Assembly (NCBI RefSeq): GCF_008704995.1
Contig: NZ_CP023747.1
Coordinates: forward strand, 4,433,501-4,497,500
Length of the DNA: 64,000 bases
Source of the DNA: Streptomyces nodosus
Lineage (GTDB): Bacteria > Actinomycetota > Actinomycetes > Streptomycetales > Streptomycetaceae
Reading direction: 5' to 3'
The notes under the pieces are model-generated. The model had not been told where the DNA came from. It saw only the letters and a program-made list of their open reading frames with translations, and ran no database searches. Shown here piece after piece: positions 26,371 to 35,236 of this stretch. A program made the position numbers and the translations under genes. The first letter of the stretch is position 1. Each line of letters opens with the position of its first letter.

Positions 26371-26751
26371 ATGGCACGCGTTTCCGGTGTTGACATCCCG
26401 CGCGAAAAGCGCGTGGAGGTCGCCCTCACCTACGTGTTCGGCATCGGCCGGACCCTTTCGCAGGAGACGCTGGCAGCGACCGGCGTCGACCCGAACACCC
26501 GCGTTCGCGACCTCTCCGAGGAGCAGCTCGTCGCGATCCGCGAGTACGTCGACAACAACATCAAGACCGAGGGTGACCTCCGTCGCGAGATCCAGGCCGA
26601 CATCCGCCGCAAGGTCGAGATCGGCTGCTACCAGGGCCTGCGGCACCGCCGCGGTCTGCCCGTCCGCGGTCAGCGCACCAGCACCAACGCTCGTACCCGC
26701 AAGGGCCCGCGTCGCGCCATCGCCGGCAAGAAGAAGCCGGGCAAGAAGTAG
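26371..26751 (+). CDS. rpsM: 30S ribosomal protein S13
   Basis: 126 residues. Head protein contacting P-site tRNA and bridging to the 50S. Start ARVSGVDIPREKRVEVALTY; conserved GLRHRRGLPVRGQRTSTNAR. Basic C-terminal tail. Confidence 0.98.
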   Translation: MARVSGVDIPREKRVEVALTYVFGIGRTLSQETLAATGVDPNTRVRDLSEEQLVAIREYVDNNIKTEGDLRREIQADIRRKVEIGCYQGLRHRRGLPVRGQRTSTNARTRKGPRRAIAGKKKPGKK

Positions 26752-26815
26752 TCCGCAGCGGACACCTGTCCACGGTCTTCGCTGTAGGACCGACCACCTC
26801 CCCAGGAGTTGAGAG

Positions 26816-27220
26816 ATGCCCCCCAAGGGTCGTCAGGGCGCTGCCAAGAAGGTGCGCCGCAAGGAAAAGAAGAACGTCGCTCACGGCCACGCGCACATCA
26901 AGAGCACGTTCAACAACACGATCGTCTCGATCACGGACCCGTCCGGCAACGTGATCTCGTGGGCCTCCGCGGGCCACGTCGGCTTCAAGGGCTCCCGCAA
27001 GTCCACGCCGTTCGCCGCGCAGATGGCCGCCGAGTCCGCCGCGCGTCGTGCCCAGGAGCACGGCATGCGCAAGGTCGACGTGTTCGTCAAGGGCCCGGGC
27101 TCCGGTCGTGAGACCGCGATCCGCTCCCTGCAGGCCACGGGCCTCGAGGTCGGCTCCATCCAGGACGTCACCCCGACCCCGCACAACGGCTGCCGCCCGC
27201 CGAAGCGCCGCCGCGTCTGA
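26816..27220 (+). CDS. rpsK: 30S ribosomal protein S11
   Basis: 134 residues. Platform protein near the anti-Shine-Dalgarno region. Core AHGHAHIKSTFNNTIVSITD and VTPTPHNGCRPPKRRRV. The usual rpsD gene between rpsK and rpoA is absent here, as in other Streptomyces. Confidence 0.97.
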   Translation: MPPKGRQGAAKKVRRKEKKNVAHGHAHIKSTFNNTIVSITDPSGNVISWASAGHVGFKGSRKSTPFAAQMAAESAARRAQEHGMRKVDVFVKGPGSGRETAIRSLQATGLEVGSIQDVTPTPHNGCRPPKRRRV

Positions 27221-27240
27221 GGCATCTGCCATGAGGTTCC

Positions 27241-27272
27241 GGGCGGTACCTCCCTTCGGGGGCGTACCGCCC
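27241..27272 (+). terminator. Hairpin between rpsK and rpoA
   Basis: Perfect nine-base arms GGGCGGTAC and GTACCGCCC around a loop containing TTCGGGGG, 20 bases after rpsK. A likely attenuator separating ribosomal protein output from rpoA. Confidence 0.55.
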
Positions 27273-27360
27273 GTACCCTTGCCATACCCGCACTCCGCAG
27301 GGTGCGGTCCCGTCGGGCGTCATATAGCGGGCGTCCACGACTGAAGGATCTGATCCACAC

Positions 27361-28383
27361 ATGCTGATCGCTCAGCGTCCCTCGTTGACCGAAGAGGTCG
27401 TCGACGAGTTCCGCTCCCGGTTCGTGATCGAGCCGCTGGAGCCGGGCTTCGGCTACACCCTCGGCAACTCTCTTCGCCGTACCCTCCTGTCGTCGATTCC
27501 GGGTGCTGCTGTCACCAGCATCCGTGTCGACGGCGTTCTGCACGAGTTCACCACCGTGCCGGGCGTGAAGGAGGATGTCACCGACCTGATCCTCAACATC
27601 AAGCAGCTGGTCGTCTCCTCGGAGCACGACGAGCCGGTGGTGATGTATCTGCGTAAGCAGGGTCCGGGTCTGGTCACCGCCGCGGACATCGCGCCTCCGG
27701 CCGGTGTCGAGGTGCACAATCCCGATCTTGTCCTGGCCACGCTGAACGGCAAGGGCAAGCTGGAGATGGAGCTGACCGTGGAGCGCGGTCGTGGTTATGT
27801 CTCCGCGGTGCAGAACAAGCAGGTGGGTCAGGAGATCGGCCGGGTGCCGGTCGACTCGATCTACTCGCCGGTGCTCAAGGTCACCTACAAGGTGGAGGCG
27901 ACCCGTGTCGAGCAGCGTACGGACTTCGACAAGCTGATCGTCGATGTCGAGACCAAGCAGGCCATGCGTCCGCGGGATGCCATGGCGTCCGCGGGCAAGA
28001 CGCTGGTGGAGCTGTTCGGTCTGGCGCGCGAGCTGAACATCGATGCCGAGGGCATCGACATGGGTCCGTCCCCGACGGACGCCGCCCTGGCCGCCGACCT
28101 GGCGCTGCCGATCGAGGAGCTGGAGCTCACGGTCCGCTCCTACAACTGCCTCAAGCGCGAGGGCATCCACTCCGTGGGTGAGCTCGTCGCCCGCTCCGAG
28201 GCCGACCTGCTGGACATCCGTAACTTCGGTGCGAAGTCCATCGACGAGGTCAAGGCGAAGCTGGCCGGCATGGGCCTGGCCCTCAAGGACAGCCCGCCCG
28301 GATTCGACCCGACGGCCGCCGCGGACGCGTTCGGCGCGGACGACGACGCGGACGCCGGGTTCGTCGAGACCGAGCAGTACTGA
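27361..28383 (+). CDS. rpoA: RNA polymerase alpha subunit
   Basis: 340 residues. N-terminal domain (about 1-230) dimerises and assembles beta/beta'; conserved RFVIEPLEPGFGYTLGNSLR. C-terminal domain (about 250-315; LPIEELELTVRSYNCLKREG, then NFGAKSIDEVKAKLAGMGL) contacts UP elements and activators. An acidic tail follows. ATG at 27361. Confidence 0.98.
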   Translation: MLIAQRPSLTEEVVDEFRSRFVIEPLEPGFGYTLGNSLRRTLLSSIPGAAVTSIRVDGVLHEFTTVPGVKEDVTDLILNIKQLVVSSEHDEPVVMYLRKQGPGLVTAADIAPPAGVEVHNPDLVLATLNGKGKLEMELTVERGRGYVSAVQNKQVGQEIGRVPVDSIYSPVLKVTYKVEATRVEQRTDFDKLIVDVETKQAMRPRDAMASAGKTLVELFGLARELNIDAEGIDMGPSPTDAALAADLALPIEELELTVRSYNCLKREGIHSVGELVARSEADLLDIRNFGAKSIDEVKAKLAGMGLALKDSPPGFDPTAAADAFGADDDADAGFVETEQY

Positions 28384-28427
28384 GCTCGGGATCGACGGTC
28401 CGATTTTGACTGCCGGTCCGTTGTGGC

Positions 28428-28470
28428 CGGTCGCGCAGTTCCCCGTGCCCCTTTGGGGCGCGGGGCCTCC
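28428..28470. repeat. Streptomyces-type dispersed palindromic sequence in the rpoA-rplQ spacer
   Basis: TCGCGCAGTTCCCCGTGCCC continuing through CTTTGGGGCGCGGGG resembles a palindrome I recall from many Streptomyces intergenic spacers (GTTCCCCGCGCCCC...GGGGCGCGGGGAAC). The hairpin arms are 28441-28451 and 28455-28465 with a TTT loop and one wobble. The right flank is truncated (no AACTGCGCG). It may act as an attenuator between rpoA and rplQ. Confidence 0.55.
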
Positions 28471-28570
28471 GGGAGTCGTCAGGACGACCGGATCTCCGAC
28501 GGGCAACCGCTCGCTCGGATACTGACCCCGGTACCTGGTACGGCCGGGGCAGACACCTAGGAGAAGAACC

Positions 28571-29077
28571 ATGCCGAAGCCCACCAAGGGTGCCCGTCTG
28601 GGCGGCAGCGCCGCGCACGAGAAGCTGCTCCTCGCGAACCTCGCGAAGGCGCTGTTCGAGCACGGCCGTATCACCACCACCGAGGCGAAGGCCCGCCGCC
28701 TGCGCCCGTACGCCGAGCGTCTGGTCACCAAGGCGAAGAAGGGTGACCTTCACAACCGCCGCCAGGTGCTCCAGGTGATCACGGACAAGAGCATCGTCCA
28801 CACGCTCTTCACCGAGATCGGCCCGCGCTACGAGAACCGTCCGGGTGGTTACACCCGGATCACCAAGATCGGTAACCGCCGTGGCGACAACGCGCCCATG
28901 GCCGTGATCGAGCTGGTCGAGGCGCTGACGGTGCAGCAGACGGCCGTCGGTGAGGCCGAGGCGGCGACCAAGCGTGCCGTCAAGGAGACCGAGACCAAGG
29001 TCGAGGAGACCAAGGCCGAAGAGGTCGTCGAGGACGCCAAGCCGGCCGAGGCTGCCGAGGAGTCCAAGGACGCCTGA
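28571..29077 (+). CDS. rplQ: 50S ribosomal protein L17
   Basis: 168 residues. Tunnel-exit protein. The conserved core (about 1-125: HEKLLLANLAKALFEHGRIT, then NRRGDNAPMAVIELVE) is followed by a ~45-residue Glu/Lys/Ala-rich acidic tail typical of actinobacteria. ATG at 28571 after GGAGAAG. Confidence 0.97.
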   Translation: MPKPTKGARLGGSAAHEKLLLANLAKALFEHGRITTTEAKARRLRPYAERLVTKAKKGDLHNRRQVLQVITDKSIVHTLFTEIGPRYENRPGGYTRITKIGNRRGDNAPMAVIELVEALTVQQTAVGEAEAATKRAVKETETKVEETKAEEVVEDAKPAEAAEESKDA

Positions 29078-29091
29078 GTCCGATCTCACGC

Positions 29092-29126
29092 AGAGCGGGT
29101 CCGTCCCCCCGGGACGGGCCCGCTCT
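29092..29126 (+). terminator. Terminator after rplQ
   Basis: Arms AGAGCGGGTCCGT and ACGGGCCCGCTCT (one mismatch/wobble) with a C/G-rich loop, 15 bases after the rplQ stop. Marks the end of the alpha operon before truA. Confidence 0.6.
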
Positions 29127-29181
29127 CGCGTTCCCGGCGCTCGGCGGAACCACGGCCCGCGGCCTGTGTGAGGATCTGTGT

Positions 29182-30036
29182 GTGAGTGACGACGTACAGC
29201 CCGGACACATCCGCATCCGCCTCGATCTCTCCTACGACGGGACCGAGTTCCACGGCTGGGCCAAGCAGGCCGGCGGCCGGCGGACCGTGCAGGGGGAGAT
29301 CGAGGACGCCCTGCGGACGGTGACACGGTCGCCGGACATCCATGAGCTGACCGTGGCCGGCCGGACCGACGCCGGGGTGCACGCCCGGGGGCAGGTCGCC
29401 CATGTCGATCTGCCGCGGGAGGTCTGGGGCGAACACCGGGGCAAGCTGCTGAAGCGGCTGGCCGGACGCCTGCCGAAGGATGTGCGGGTGTGGGCCCTCA
29501 GAGAGGCGCCCAGCGGCTTCGACGCCCGCTTCTCGGCGATATGGCGGCGCTATGCCTACCGGGTCACGGACAACCCGGGCGGTGTCGATCCGCTGCTGCG
29601 CAACCATGTGCTGTGGCACGACTGGCCGCTCGATGTCGACGCCATGAACGAGGCGGCCCGGCGGCTCCTCGGGGAGCACGACTTCGCCGCCTACTGCAAG
29701 CGGCGTGAAGGGGCCACCACCATCCGCACCCTCCAGGAGCTGAGCCTGGTGCGCGGCGGGGACGGGATCATCACGGCCACCGTGCGCGCGGACGCCTTCT
29801 GCCACAACATGGTGCGGTCGCTGATCGGCGCGCTGCTGTTCGTCGGGGACGGGCACCGGACGCCCGACTGGCCCGGAAAGGTGCTGGCCGTCGGCGTACG
29901 GGACTCGGCGGTGCATGTCGTCCGGCCGCACGGGCTCACCCTGGAGGAGGTCGGCTACCCGGCCGACGAGCTGCTGGCCGAACGGAACAGGCAGGCGCGC
30001 AACCGGCGGACCCTGCCGGGGGCGGGCTGCCCCTGA
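29182..30036 (+). CDS. truA: tRNA pseudouridine(38-40) synthase TruA
   Basis: 284 residues. Isomerises U38-U40 in the anticodon stem. Catalytic Asp63 in AGRTDAGVHARGQVAH; first motif SYDGTEFHGWAKQ; later RDAFCHNMVRSLIGALLFVG-like segment (RADAFCHNMVRSLIG). GTG start at 29182. Follows rplQ in the conserved order. Confidence 0.97.
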   Translation: MSDDVQPGHIRIRLDLSYDGTEFHGWAKQAGGRRTVQGEIEDALRTVTRSPDIHELTVAGRTDAGVHARGQVAHVDLPREVWGEHRGKLLKRLAGRLPKDVRVWALREAPSGFDARFSAIWRRYAYRVTDNPGGVDPLLRNHVLWHDWPLDVDAMNEAARRLLGEHDFAAYCKRREGATTIRTLQELSLVRGGDGIITATVRADAFCHNMVRSLIGALLFVGDGHRTPDWPGKVLAVGVRDSAVHVVRPHGLTLEEVGYPADELLAERNRQARNRRTLPGAGCP

Positions 30037-30076
30037 ACCCCCGGCCTCGCCCTGAGTCCGTGGCCGCCACGGACCG

Positions 30077-30949
30077 TCACTGGTTGGCGGCCGCGGACGC
30101 CTGCACCTCGCCGCGGCGGTGGATCTGCCGGAAGGCGAACTCGGCCAGATCGTCACCGGCGGTGAAGACCTGCTTGTCCTTCTCCGTCACGTTCTTGTTG
30201 TCGGTGAAGCCACCGATCGTGAAGTACGCGTAGCGGGCGTACGAGTTGGTGGTGGACCGGCAGATCGTCGTACGGCAGAACGCGGGGACGCCGTCGCCGG
30301 ACAGTGAGGTGATGATGCTCTGCTTGTCCGCCTCCTGTTTGGCCTTCGTCGCCTGGGCCGTGGTGTCGAAGAGGGCCACACCGACCGTCACCGCGATGCC
30401 GTCCTTGCTGTAGGTGGCGCGGATGACGCGGGTGCAGCCGTTCTTCTCGAGCAACGTCGACAGGGTGCCCTGAGCGGCCGAGGCGCAGTCGGCGGTGGAG
30501 GCCGTGGGGCCCTTCTTGTACACATTGCTGCCCATGGTCAGCTGTGCACCGGGGAACAGGGTGTCCGCGCTGATCGGAGCCTTGTCCTTCGCCGCGCTGG
30601 AGATGAAGTCCAGCGGGTCCAGCGGGGGAGGCGCCGAGGTCGGGGCGAACGACGGTGCGGTGGCGGTGCTCGCACCGGGGATGTCCGCGGTGGGCAGGGT
30701 GCCTGCCTGCTTGTCGGAGTTCCCGTTGCCGCTGTTCGCGGACACCACGGCCACGGCGACGGCGGCCCCCACGGCGATCGTGCCGAGGGCGCCGCCGAGG
30801 ATCAGCAGCAGCCGGCGGCGCTTGTTGCGGGCCTCGGAGGCCTCGGCGAGCGCGGCCCAGTCGGGGGTGTCGTCGCCAGCTTTCCATTCGGGTTGCTGGG
30901 AACTCGGTTTCCAGGGATCCCACTGCGAATCCCCGTGCCCATAACTCAT
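30077..30949 (-). CDS. Conserved Streptomyces membrane-anchored protein, function unknown
   Basis: 290 residues. Cytosolic N-terminus (~45 residues, QWDPWKPSSQQPEW), a basic RNKRRR stop, one transmembrane helix (LLLILGGALGTIAVGAAVAV) at about 48-70, a Pro/Ala/Thr-rich linker, then a ~200-residue extracellular domain with four Cys that could form disulfides (ADCASAA, NGCTRV, AFCRTTICRS). ATG at 30949 (MSYGHGD) is preferred; ATG at 30958 would add three residues. Convergent with truA and divergent from rplM, a constant position in the genus. No known family recognised. Confidence 0.8.
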   Translation of the reverse strand: MSYGHGDSQWDPWKPSSQQPEWKAGDDTPDWAALAEASEARNKRRRLLLILGGALGTIAVGAAVAVAVVSANSGNGNSDKQAGTLPTADIPGASTATAPSFAPTSAPPPLDPLDFISSAAKDKAPISADTLFPGAQLTMGSNVYKKGPTASTADCASAAQGTLSTLLEKNGCTRVIRATYSKDGIAVTVGVALFDTTAQATKAKQEADKQSIITSLSGDGVPAFCRTTICRSTTNSYARYAYFTIGGFTDNKNVTEKDKQVFTAGDDLAEFAFRQIHRRGEVQASAAANQ

Positions 30950-31328
30950 GCGGCGCATCTTAGACGGGCGGCCGGCCCTCCTCCGCCCCGCAGTTGGCCG
31001 CCGTGGCGGCCGGGCGGCGAGCGTCACGGCACCAAAACGGCCCAGCCCGGACAACCGGTCCGCCGAAGGTTCCGCCGGCCGGCCGGACAAGGTGGCACGA
31101 CAGGGCGATGCGGGCTCGTTTTGACCCGAGTGGGCGCCCCCGGTATCCTGGTCGTTCGTTGTGTGTATTGGCTTGCTCATTCTCACGTGAGGGGCCCTTA
31201 CACCGGTCCACCGGGCCGATGACCAGCGACCGGCGTGCGGTTTGCGTCCCCGCCTGCGGTCTGGGCTGTCGTGATCGTCTTCGGTGACCTTGTCTGGAAC
31301 CTCACTGAAGAAGCGAAGGCTACGAACC
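30950..31328. other. Spacer between the membrane-protein gene and rplM
   Basis: 379 bases without a gene. It holds the divergent promoter region and a ~170-base rplM leader. The vegetative promoter at 31121-31149 is the only strong signal. Confidence 0.6.
31121..31149 (+). promoter_or_regulatory. HrdB-type promoter of rplM-rpsI
   Basis: TTGACC (31121-31126), 17-base spacer, TATCCT (31144-31149). Transcription near 31156 would give a ~170-nucleotide leader, which could host L13 autoregulation as in other bacteria. Confidence 0.7.
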
Positions 31329-31772
31329 GTGCGTACGTACAGCCCCAAGCCCGGCGATGTGACGCGCCAGTGGCATGTCATCGACGCTCAGGACGTCGTC
31401 CTGGGTCGTCTGGCCACCACTGCCGCCACCCTTCTGCGCGGCAAGCACAAGCCGATCTATGCGCCCCACGTGGACGCCGGCGACTTCGTCATCATCATCA
31501 ACGCGGACAAGGTGCACCTGTCCGGCAACAAGCGGACCCAGAAGATGGCGTACCGCCACTCGGGCTACCCGGGCGGTCTGCGCTCGGTCCGCTATGACGA
31601 GCTGCTGGCGAAGAGCCCGGAGAAGGCGGTGGAGAAGGCCGTCAAGGGCATGCTCCCCAAGAACTCCCTGGGCCGTCAGATGCTCTCGAAGCTGAAGGTC
31701 TACTCGGGCGACCAGCACCCGCACGCTGCCCAGCAGCCGGTGCCGTACGAGATCCGCCAGGTCGCGCAGTAA
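31329..31772 (+). CDS. rplM: 50S ribosomal protein L13
   Basis: 147 residues. Early 50S assembly protein. Core WHVIDAQDVVLGRLATTAAT and AYRHSGYPGGLRSVRYDELL. GTG at 31329 (MRTYSPKPGDVTRQ) matches the family start; an upstream in-frame start at 31284 adds unconserved residues. Operon with rpsI, 42 bases downstream. Confidence 0.97.
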   Translation: MRTYSPKPGDVTRQWHVIDAQDVVLGRLATTAATLLRGKHKPIYAPHVDAGDFVIIINADKVHLSGNKRTQKMAYRHSGYPGGLRSVRYDELLAKSPEKAVEKAVKGMLPKNSLGRQMLSKLKVYSGDQHPHAAQQPVPYEIRQVAQ

Positions 31773-31814
31773 GTCCGGCCACCCCCTAAGACTGAACAGA
31801 ATCTGAGGAGAATC

Positions 31815-32327
31815 GTGGCCGAGACCACTGCCGAGCAGCCGCTCGAAGAGCTTGACATCGACAGCTACACCACCGAGACCGAGGTTCCGCTGGAGGGTGA
31901 GTACACCTCCGAGTCCCTCGCCTCGCATTTCGGTGAGCCCCAGCCGGCCGCCGGCCTGGGCCGCCGCAAGAACGCCATCGCCCGCGTCCGGATCGTTCCG
32001 GGCTCCGGGAAGTGGAAGATCAACGGCCGCACCCTCGAGGACTACTTCCCGAACAAGGTGCACCAGCAGGAAGTGAACGAGCCCTTCAAGGTGCTCGAGC
32101 TCGAGGGCCGCTACGACGTCATCGCCCGCATCGCGGGTGGCGGTGTCTCCGGTCAGGCCGGTGCGCTCCGTCTCGGTGTCGCCCGTGCGCTGAACGAGGC
32201 GGACGTCGACAACAACCGCGGCGCCCTGAAGAAGGCCGGCTTCCTGCGCCGCGACGACCGTGCGGTCGAGCGGAAGAAGGCCGGTCTGAAGAAGGCCCGC
32301 AAGGCTCCGCAGTACAGCAAGCGCTAA
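31815..32327 (+). CDS. rpsI: 30S ribosomal protein S9
   Basis: 170 residues: a ~40-residue acidic N-terminal extension (EEVPLEGEYTSES-like) precedes the conserved GLGRRKNAIARVRIVPGSGK; ends RKAPQYSKR, whose terminal Lys-Arg reaches the P-site tRNA anticodon. GTG start at 31815. Confidence 0.97.
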   Translation: MAETTAEQPLEELDIDSYTTETEVPLEGEYTSESLASHFGEPQPAAGLGRRKNAIARVRIVPGSGKWKINGRTLEDYFPNKVHQQEVNEPFKVLELEGRYDVIARIAGGGVSGQAGALRLGVARALNEADVDNNRGALKKAGFLRRDDRAVERKKAGLKKARKAPQYSKR

Positions 32328-32377
32328 TCGCGTCGGCTGGCCGCCGCAGGCGTACCGTCTGTGGCGCGCACCCGCAT

Positions 32378-32410
32378 CGCCCCGGCAGCACGATCCGTGC
32401 CGCCGGGGCG
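32378..32410 (+). terminator. Terminator after rpsI
   Basis: Arms CGCCCCGGCAGCAC (32378-32391) and GTGCCGCCGGGGCG (32397-32410), 14 pairs with one wobble and a five-base loop, then GTTCGTTT. Fifty bases downstream of rpsI. Confidence 0.75.
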
Positions 32411-32586
32411 GTTCGTTTACGGGGGAAGGTTGCTTATCGCAGGCTTATGGAGCAATCCCGGCTGTCTCGGGAGCGCCCCGAGGGGATAAGCCTGTAGACA
32501 CGGTGTCCGAGGGATGTACGTACTCCGTCCCTGGCCGGACACTCGGCATGGGCCGTACAACGCAGCAAGGTTCGGAGGACACCACA

Positions 32587-33945
32587 GTGGGACGACTCTT
32601 CGGCACGGACGGCGTGCGCGGTGTCGCCAACGCGGATTTGACGGCCGAGATGGCGCTCGGTCTCTCCGTGGCGGCGGCTCACGTACTCGCCGAGGCGGGC
32701 ACGTTCGAGGGCCACCGGCCCACGGCGGTGGTCGGACGGGACCCGCGAGCGTCCGGAGAGTTCCTGGAGGCGGCCATGGTCGCCGGACTGGCCAGCGCCG
32801 GCGTGAACGTGCTGCGCGTCGGTGTGGTGCCCACCCCGGCCGTCGCACATCTGACGGGCGCGCTCGGCGCGGACCTCGGTGTGATGCTCTCCGCCAGCCA
32901 CAACGCCATGCCGGACAACGGCATCAAGTTCTTCGCCCGGGGCGGTCACAAGCTGGCCGACGAGCTCGAGGACAAGATCGAGGCCGTCTACGCGGAGCAC
33001 CGCACCGGCGCCCCCTGGGACCGGCCCACCGGAGCCGGGGTCGGCCGGGTGACCTCGTACGACGAGGGCTTCGAGCGGTATGTCGACCACCTTCTGGAGG
33101 TCCTGCCGAACCGGCTCGACGGGCTCAAGGTCGTCCTCGACGAGGCGCACGGTGCCGCCTCCCGGGTCTCCCCCGAGGCGTTCACCCGGGCGGGCGCGGA
33201 GATCATCACGATCGGCGCGGAGCCGGACGGGCTCAACATCAACGACGGCTGCGGGTCCACCCATCTGGACCAGCTGAAGGCCGCCGTGGTCGAACACGGC
33301 GCCGACCTGGGCATCGCGCACGACGGTGACGCCGACCGCTGCCTCGCCGTGGACCACATGGGCGAGGAGGTGGACGGCGACCAGATCCTGGCCGTGCTCG
33401 CGCTGGCGATGCGGGAGCGTTCCGTGCTGCGCTCCGACACCGTTGTCGCCACCGTGATGTCCAATCTGGGCTTCAAGCTGGCGATGGAGCGCGAGGGCAT
33501 CGCTCTGGTGCAGACCGGGGTCGGTGACCGCTATGTGCTGGAGGAGATGAAGGACAAGGGCTATGCGCTCGGCGGCGAGCAGTCCGGCCATGTGATCATC
33601 CTCGACCACGCCACCACCGGTGACGGCACGCTGACCGGCTTGCTGCTGGCGGCCCGGGTGGCGCAGACCGGCCGTACGCTGAGGGACCTCGCCTCCGTGA
33701 TGGAGCGGCTTCCGCAGGTCCTGGTGAACGTCCCGGACGTCGACAAGTCCAAGGTCGCCACCTCCGCCGAACTGGCTGCCGCGGTCACCGAGGCCGAGGA
33801 CGAACTGGGGTCGGCCGGACGGGTGCTGCTGCGTCCCTCGGGCACGGAGCCGCTGGTGCGGGTCATGGTCGAGGCCGCGGACATCGACCAGGCGCAGGCC
33901 GTCGCGGGCCGGCTCGCGGACGCGGTGAAGTCGGCGCTCGGCTGA
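32587..33945 (+). CDS. glmM: Phosphoglucosamine mutase
   Basis: 452 residues. Converts glucosamine-6-P to glucosamine-1-P for UDP-GlcNAc. Phospho-acceptor Ser104 in MLSASHNAMPDNGIKF; Mg site IAHDGDADRCLAV; sugar loop GGEQSGHVI; phosphate loop LRPSGTEPLVRV. GTG at 32587 (MGRLFGTDGVRG) is the family start; the frame is open upstream. Convergent with coaA. glmS, the preceding pathway step, lies 2 kb away. Confidence 0.97.
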   Translation: MGRLFGTDGVRGVANADLTAEMALGLSVAAAHVLAEAGTFEGHRPTAVVGRDPRASGEFLEAAMVAGLASAGVNVLRVGVVPTPAVAHLTGALGADLGVMLSASHNAMPDNGIKFFARGGHKLADELEDKIEAVYAEHRTGAPWDRPTGAGVGRVTSYDEGFERYVDHLLEVLPNRLDGLKVVLDEAHGAASRVSPEAFTRAGAEIITIGAEPDGLNINDGCGSTHLDQLKAAVVEHGADLGIAHDGDADRCLAVDHMGEEVDGDQILAVLALAMRERSVLRSDTVVATVMSNLGFKLAMEREGIALVQTGVGDRYVLEEMKDKGYALGGEQSGHVIILDHATTGDGTLTGLLLAARVAQTGRTLRDLASVMERLPQVLVNVPDVDKSKVATSAELAAAVTEAEDELGSAGRVLLRPSGTEPLVRVMVEAADIDQAQAVAGRLADAVKSALG

Positions 33946-33999
33946 TCGCCGCGCCCCGGTGCCGCCGCCCCTGATGCGGCGCGGCGGCATCGGGGGCCG

Positions 34000-34989
34000 T
34001 CACAGCTTGCGCAGGCCCAGCCGTTGCACCTTGTGGTCCGGTCCCTTGCGCAGCACCAGGGTGGCGCGGCCGCGGGTCGGCGCCACATTCTCCAGCAGGT
34101 TCGGGCGGTTGATGGTCCGCCATGTCGTGCGGGCGTAGTCGAGCGCCTCCTCCTCCGAGACCTGGGTGTACTTGCGGAAGTACGACGAGGGGTCCTGGAA
34201 CGCGGTCTGACGGAGTTTCTTGAACCGTTCGAGGTACCAGCGTTCGATGTCCTCGGGCCGCGCGTCGACATACACGCTGAAGTCGAAGTAGTCCGCGAGA
34301 CCCATCCTGGTGCGGCCGTCCTTGCCGGGAAGGGCGGGCTGGAGCACGTTCAGACCCTCGACGATCAGGATGTCGGGGCGCCGCACGGTGAGTCTGCGCC
34401 CGGGCACGATGTCGTAGATCAGATGCGAGTAGACGGGGGCCGTCACCTCGTCCTTGCCGGCCTTGATGTCGGCGACGAAACGGGTCAGGGCGCGGCGGTC
34501 GTACGACTCGGGGAAGCCTTTCCGCGACATCAGCCCGCGGGCCTCCAGCTCCTTGGTGGGGAGCAGGAAGCCGTCCGTGGTCACCAGTTCCACGCGCGGG
34601 TGTTCGGGCCAGCGCGAGAGCAGGGCCTTGAGCAGTCGGGACACGGTCGACTTGCCGACCGCCACGGAACCGGCCACCCCTATGACGAACGGGGTGCCGG
34701 ACTGGGAGCCCTGCTCGCCGAGGAAGGTGTTCAGGGCGCTTCGGAGGCCGTCGGTGGCCCCCACATAGAGATTCAGCAGCCGGGACAGCGGCAGATAGAT
34801 GTCCCGCACCTCGTCGAGGTCGATGACATCGCCCAGACCGCGTAGCTTCTCGACCTCCTCGGCTGTCAGGGGCAGCGGCGTCTTGTCGCGCAGCGCGCTC
34901 CACTCGGCACGGGTGAGATCGACATAGGGAGTCGCCTCCGGTCGGGACCGGTGGGCGCTCCGGGGCATCGAGGAGACCGGAGAGATCAC
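34000..34989 (-). CDS. coaA: Pantothenate kinase, type I
   Basis: 329 residues. First step of CoA synthesis, feedback-inhibited by CoA. Walker A GVAGSVAVGKST at residues 104-115; VTTDGFLLPTKELEARGLM and FPESYDRRALTRFVADIKAG follow; conserved EGLNVLQ. ATG at 34989. Convergent with glmM, divergent from the lipoprotein gene. Confidence 0.96.
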   Translation of the reverse strand: MISPVSSMPRSAHRSRPEATPYVDLTRAEWSALRDKTPLPLTAEEVEKLRGLGDVIDLDEVRDIYLPLSRLLNLYVGATDGLRSALNTFLGEQGSQSGTPFVIGVAGSVAVGKSTVSRLLKALLSRWPEHPRVELVTTDGFLLPTKELEARGLMSRKGFPESYDRRALTRFVADIKAGKDEVTAPVYSHLIYDIVPGRRLTVRRPDILIVEGLNVLQPALPGKDGRTRMGLADYFDFSVYVDARPEDIERWYLERFKKLRQTAFQDPSSYFRKYTQVSEEEALDYARTTWRTINRPNLLENVAPTRGRATLVLRKGPDHKVQRLGLRKL

Positions 34990-35141
34990 AGTCCATTGTG
35001 AACGGAGCCTGAACGCGGTGCGGGGTGGGGTGGGTCACGTGGACGGCTGAGCCTGCGCGAACGGGTGGGCCGGTGAGGAAGATCACATCGATGTCACGGT
35101 CGGGTACCGGCCGGTAAATTCATGATCATCTGTGGGTCGGC

Positions 35142-35163
35142 TGTGCGTAAAGTGTGCGTAAAG
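35142..35163. repeat. Perfect 11-base tandem repeat upstream of the lipoprotein gene
   Basis: TGTGCGTAAAG occurs twice head-to-tail, 74 bases before the start of the lipoprotein gene. An 11-base period places both copies on one helix face, the arrangement used by OmpR/PhoP-type regulators. The regulator is unknown, and the sequence is not a PHO box. Confidence 0.6.
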
Positions 35164-35236
35164 CAGGCGCTGCCGCCGTGCAGACCTCCGCGCGGGTTCG
35201 AAGAGGCGCGGGTCCGAAAGAAAAGAGTGTTCTTCC

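Noticed and set aside
35142..35163. Tandem repeat as a PHO box
   Set aside because: The 11-base period fits, but the repeat lacks the GTTCACC core of Streptomyces PhoP sites.
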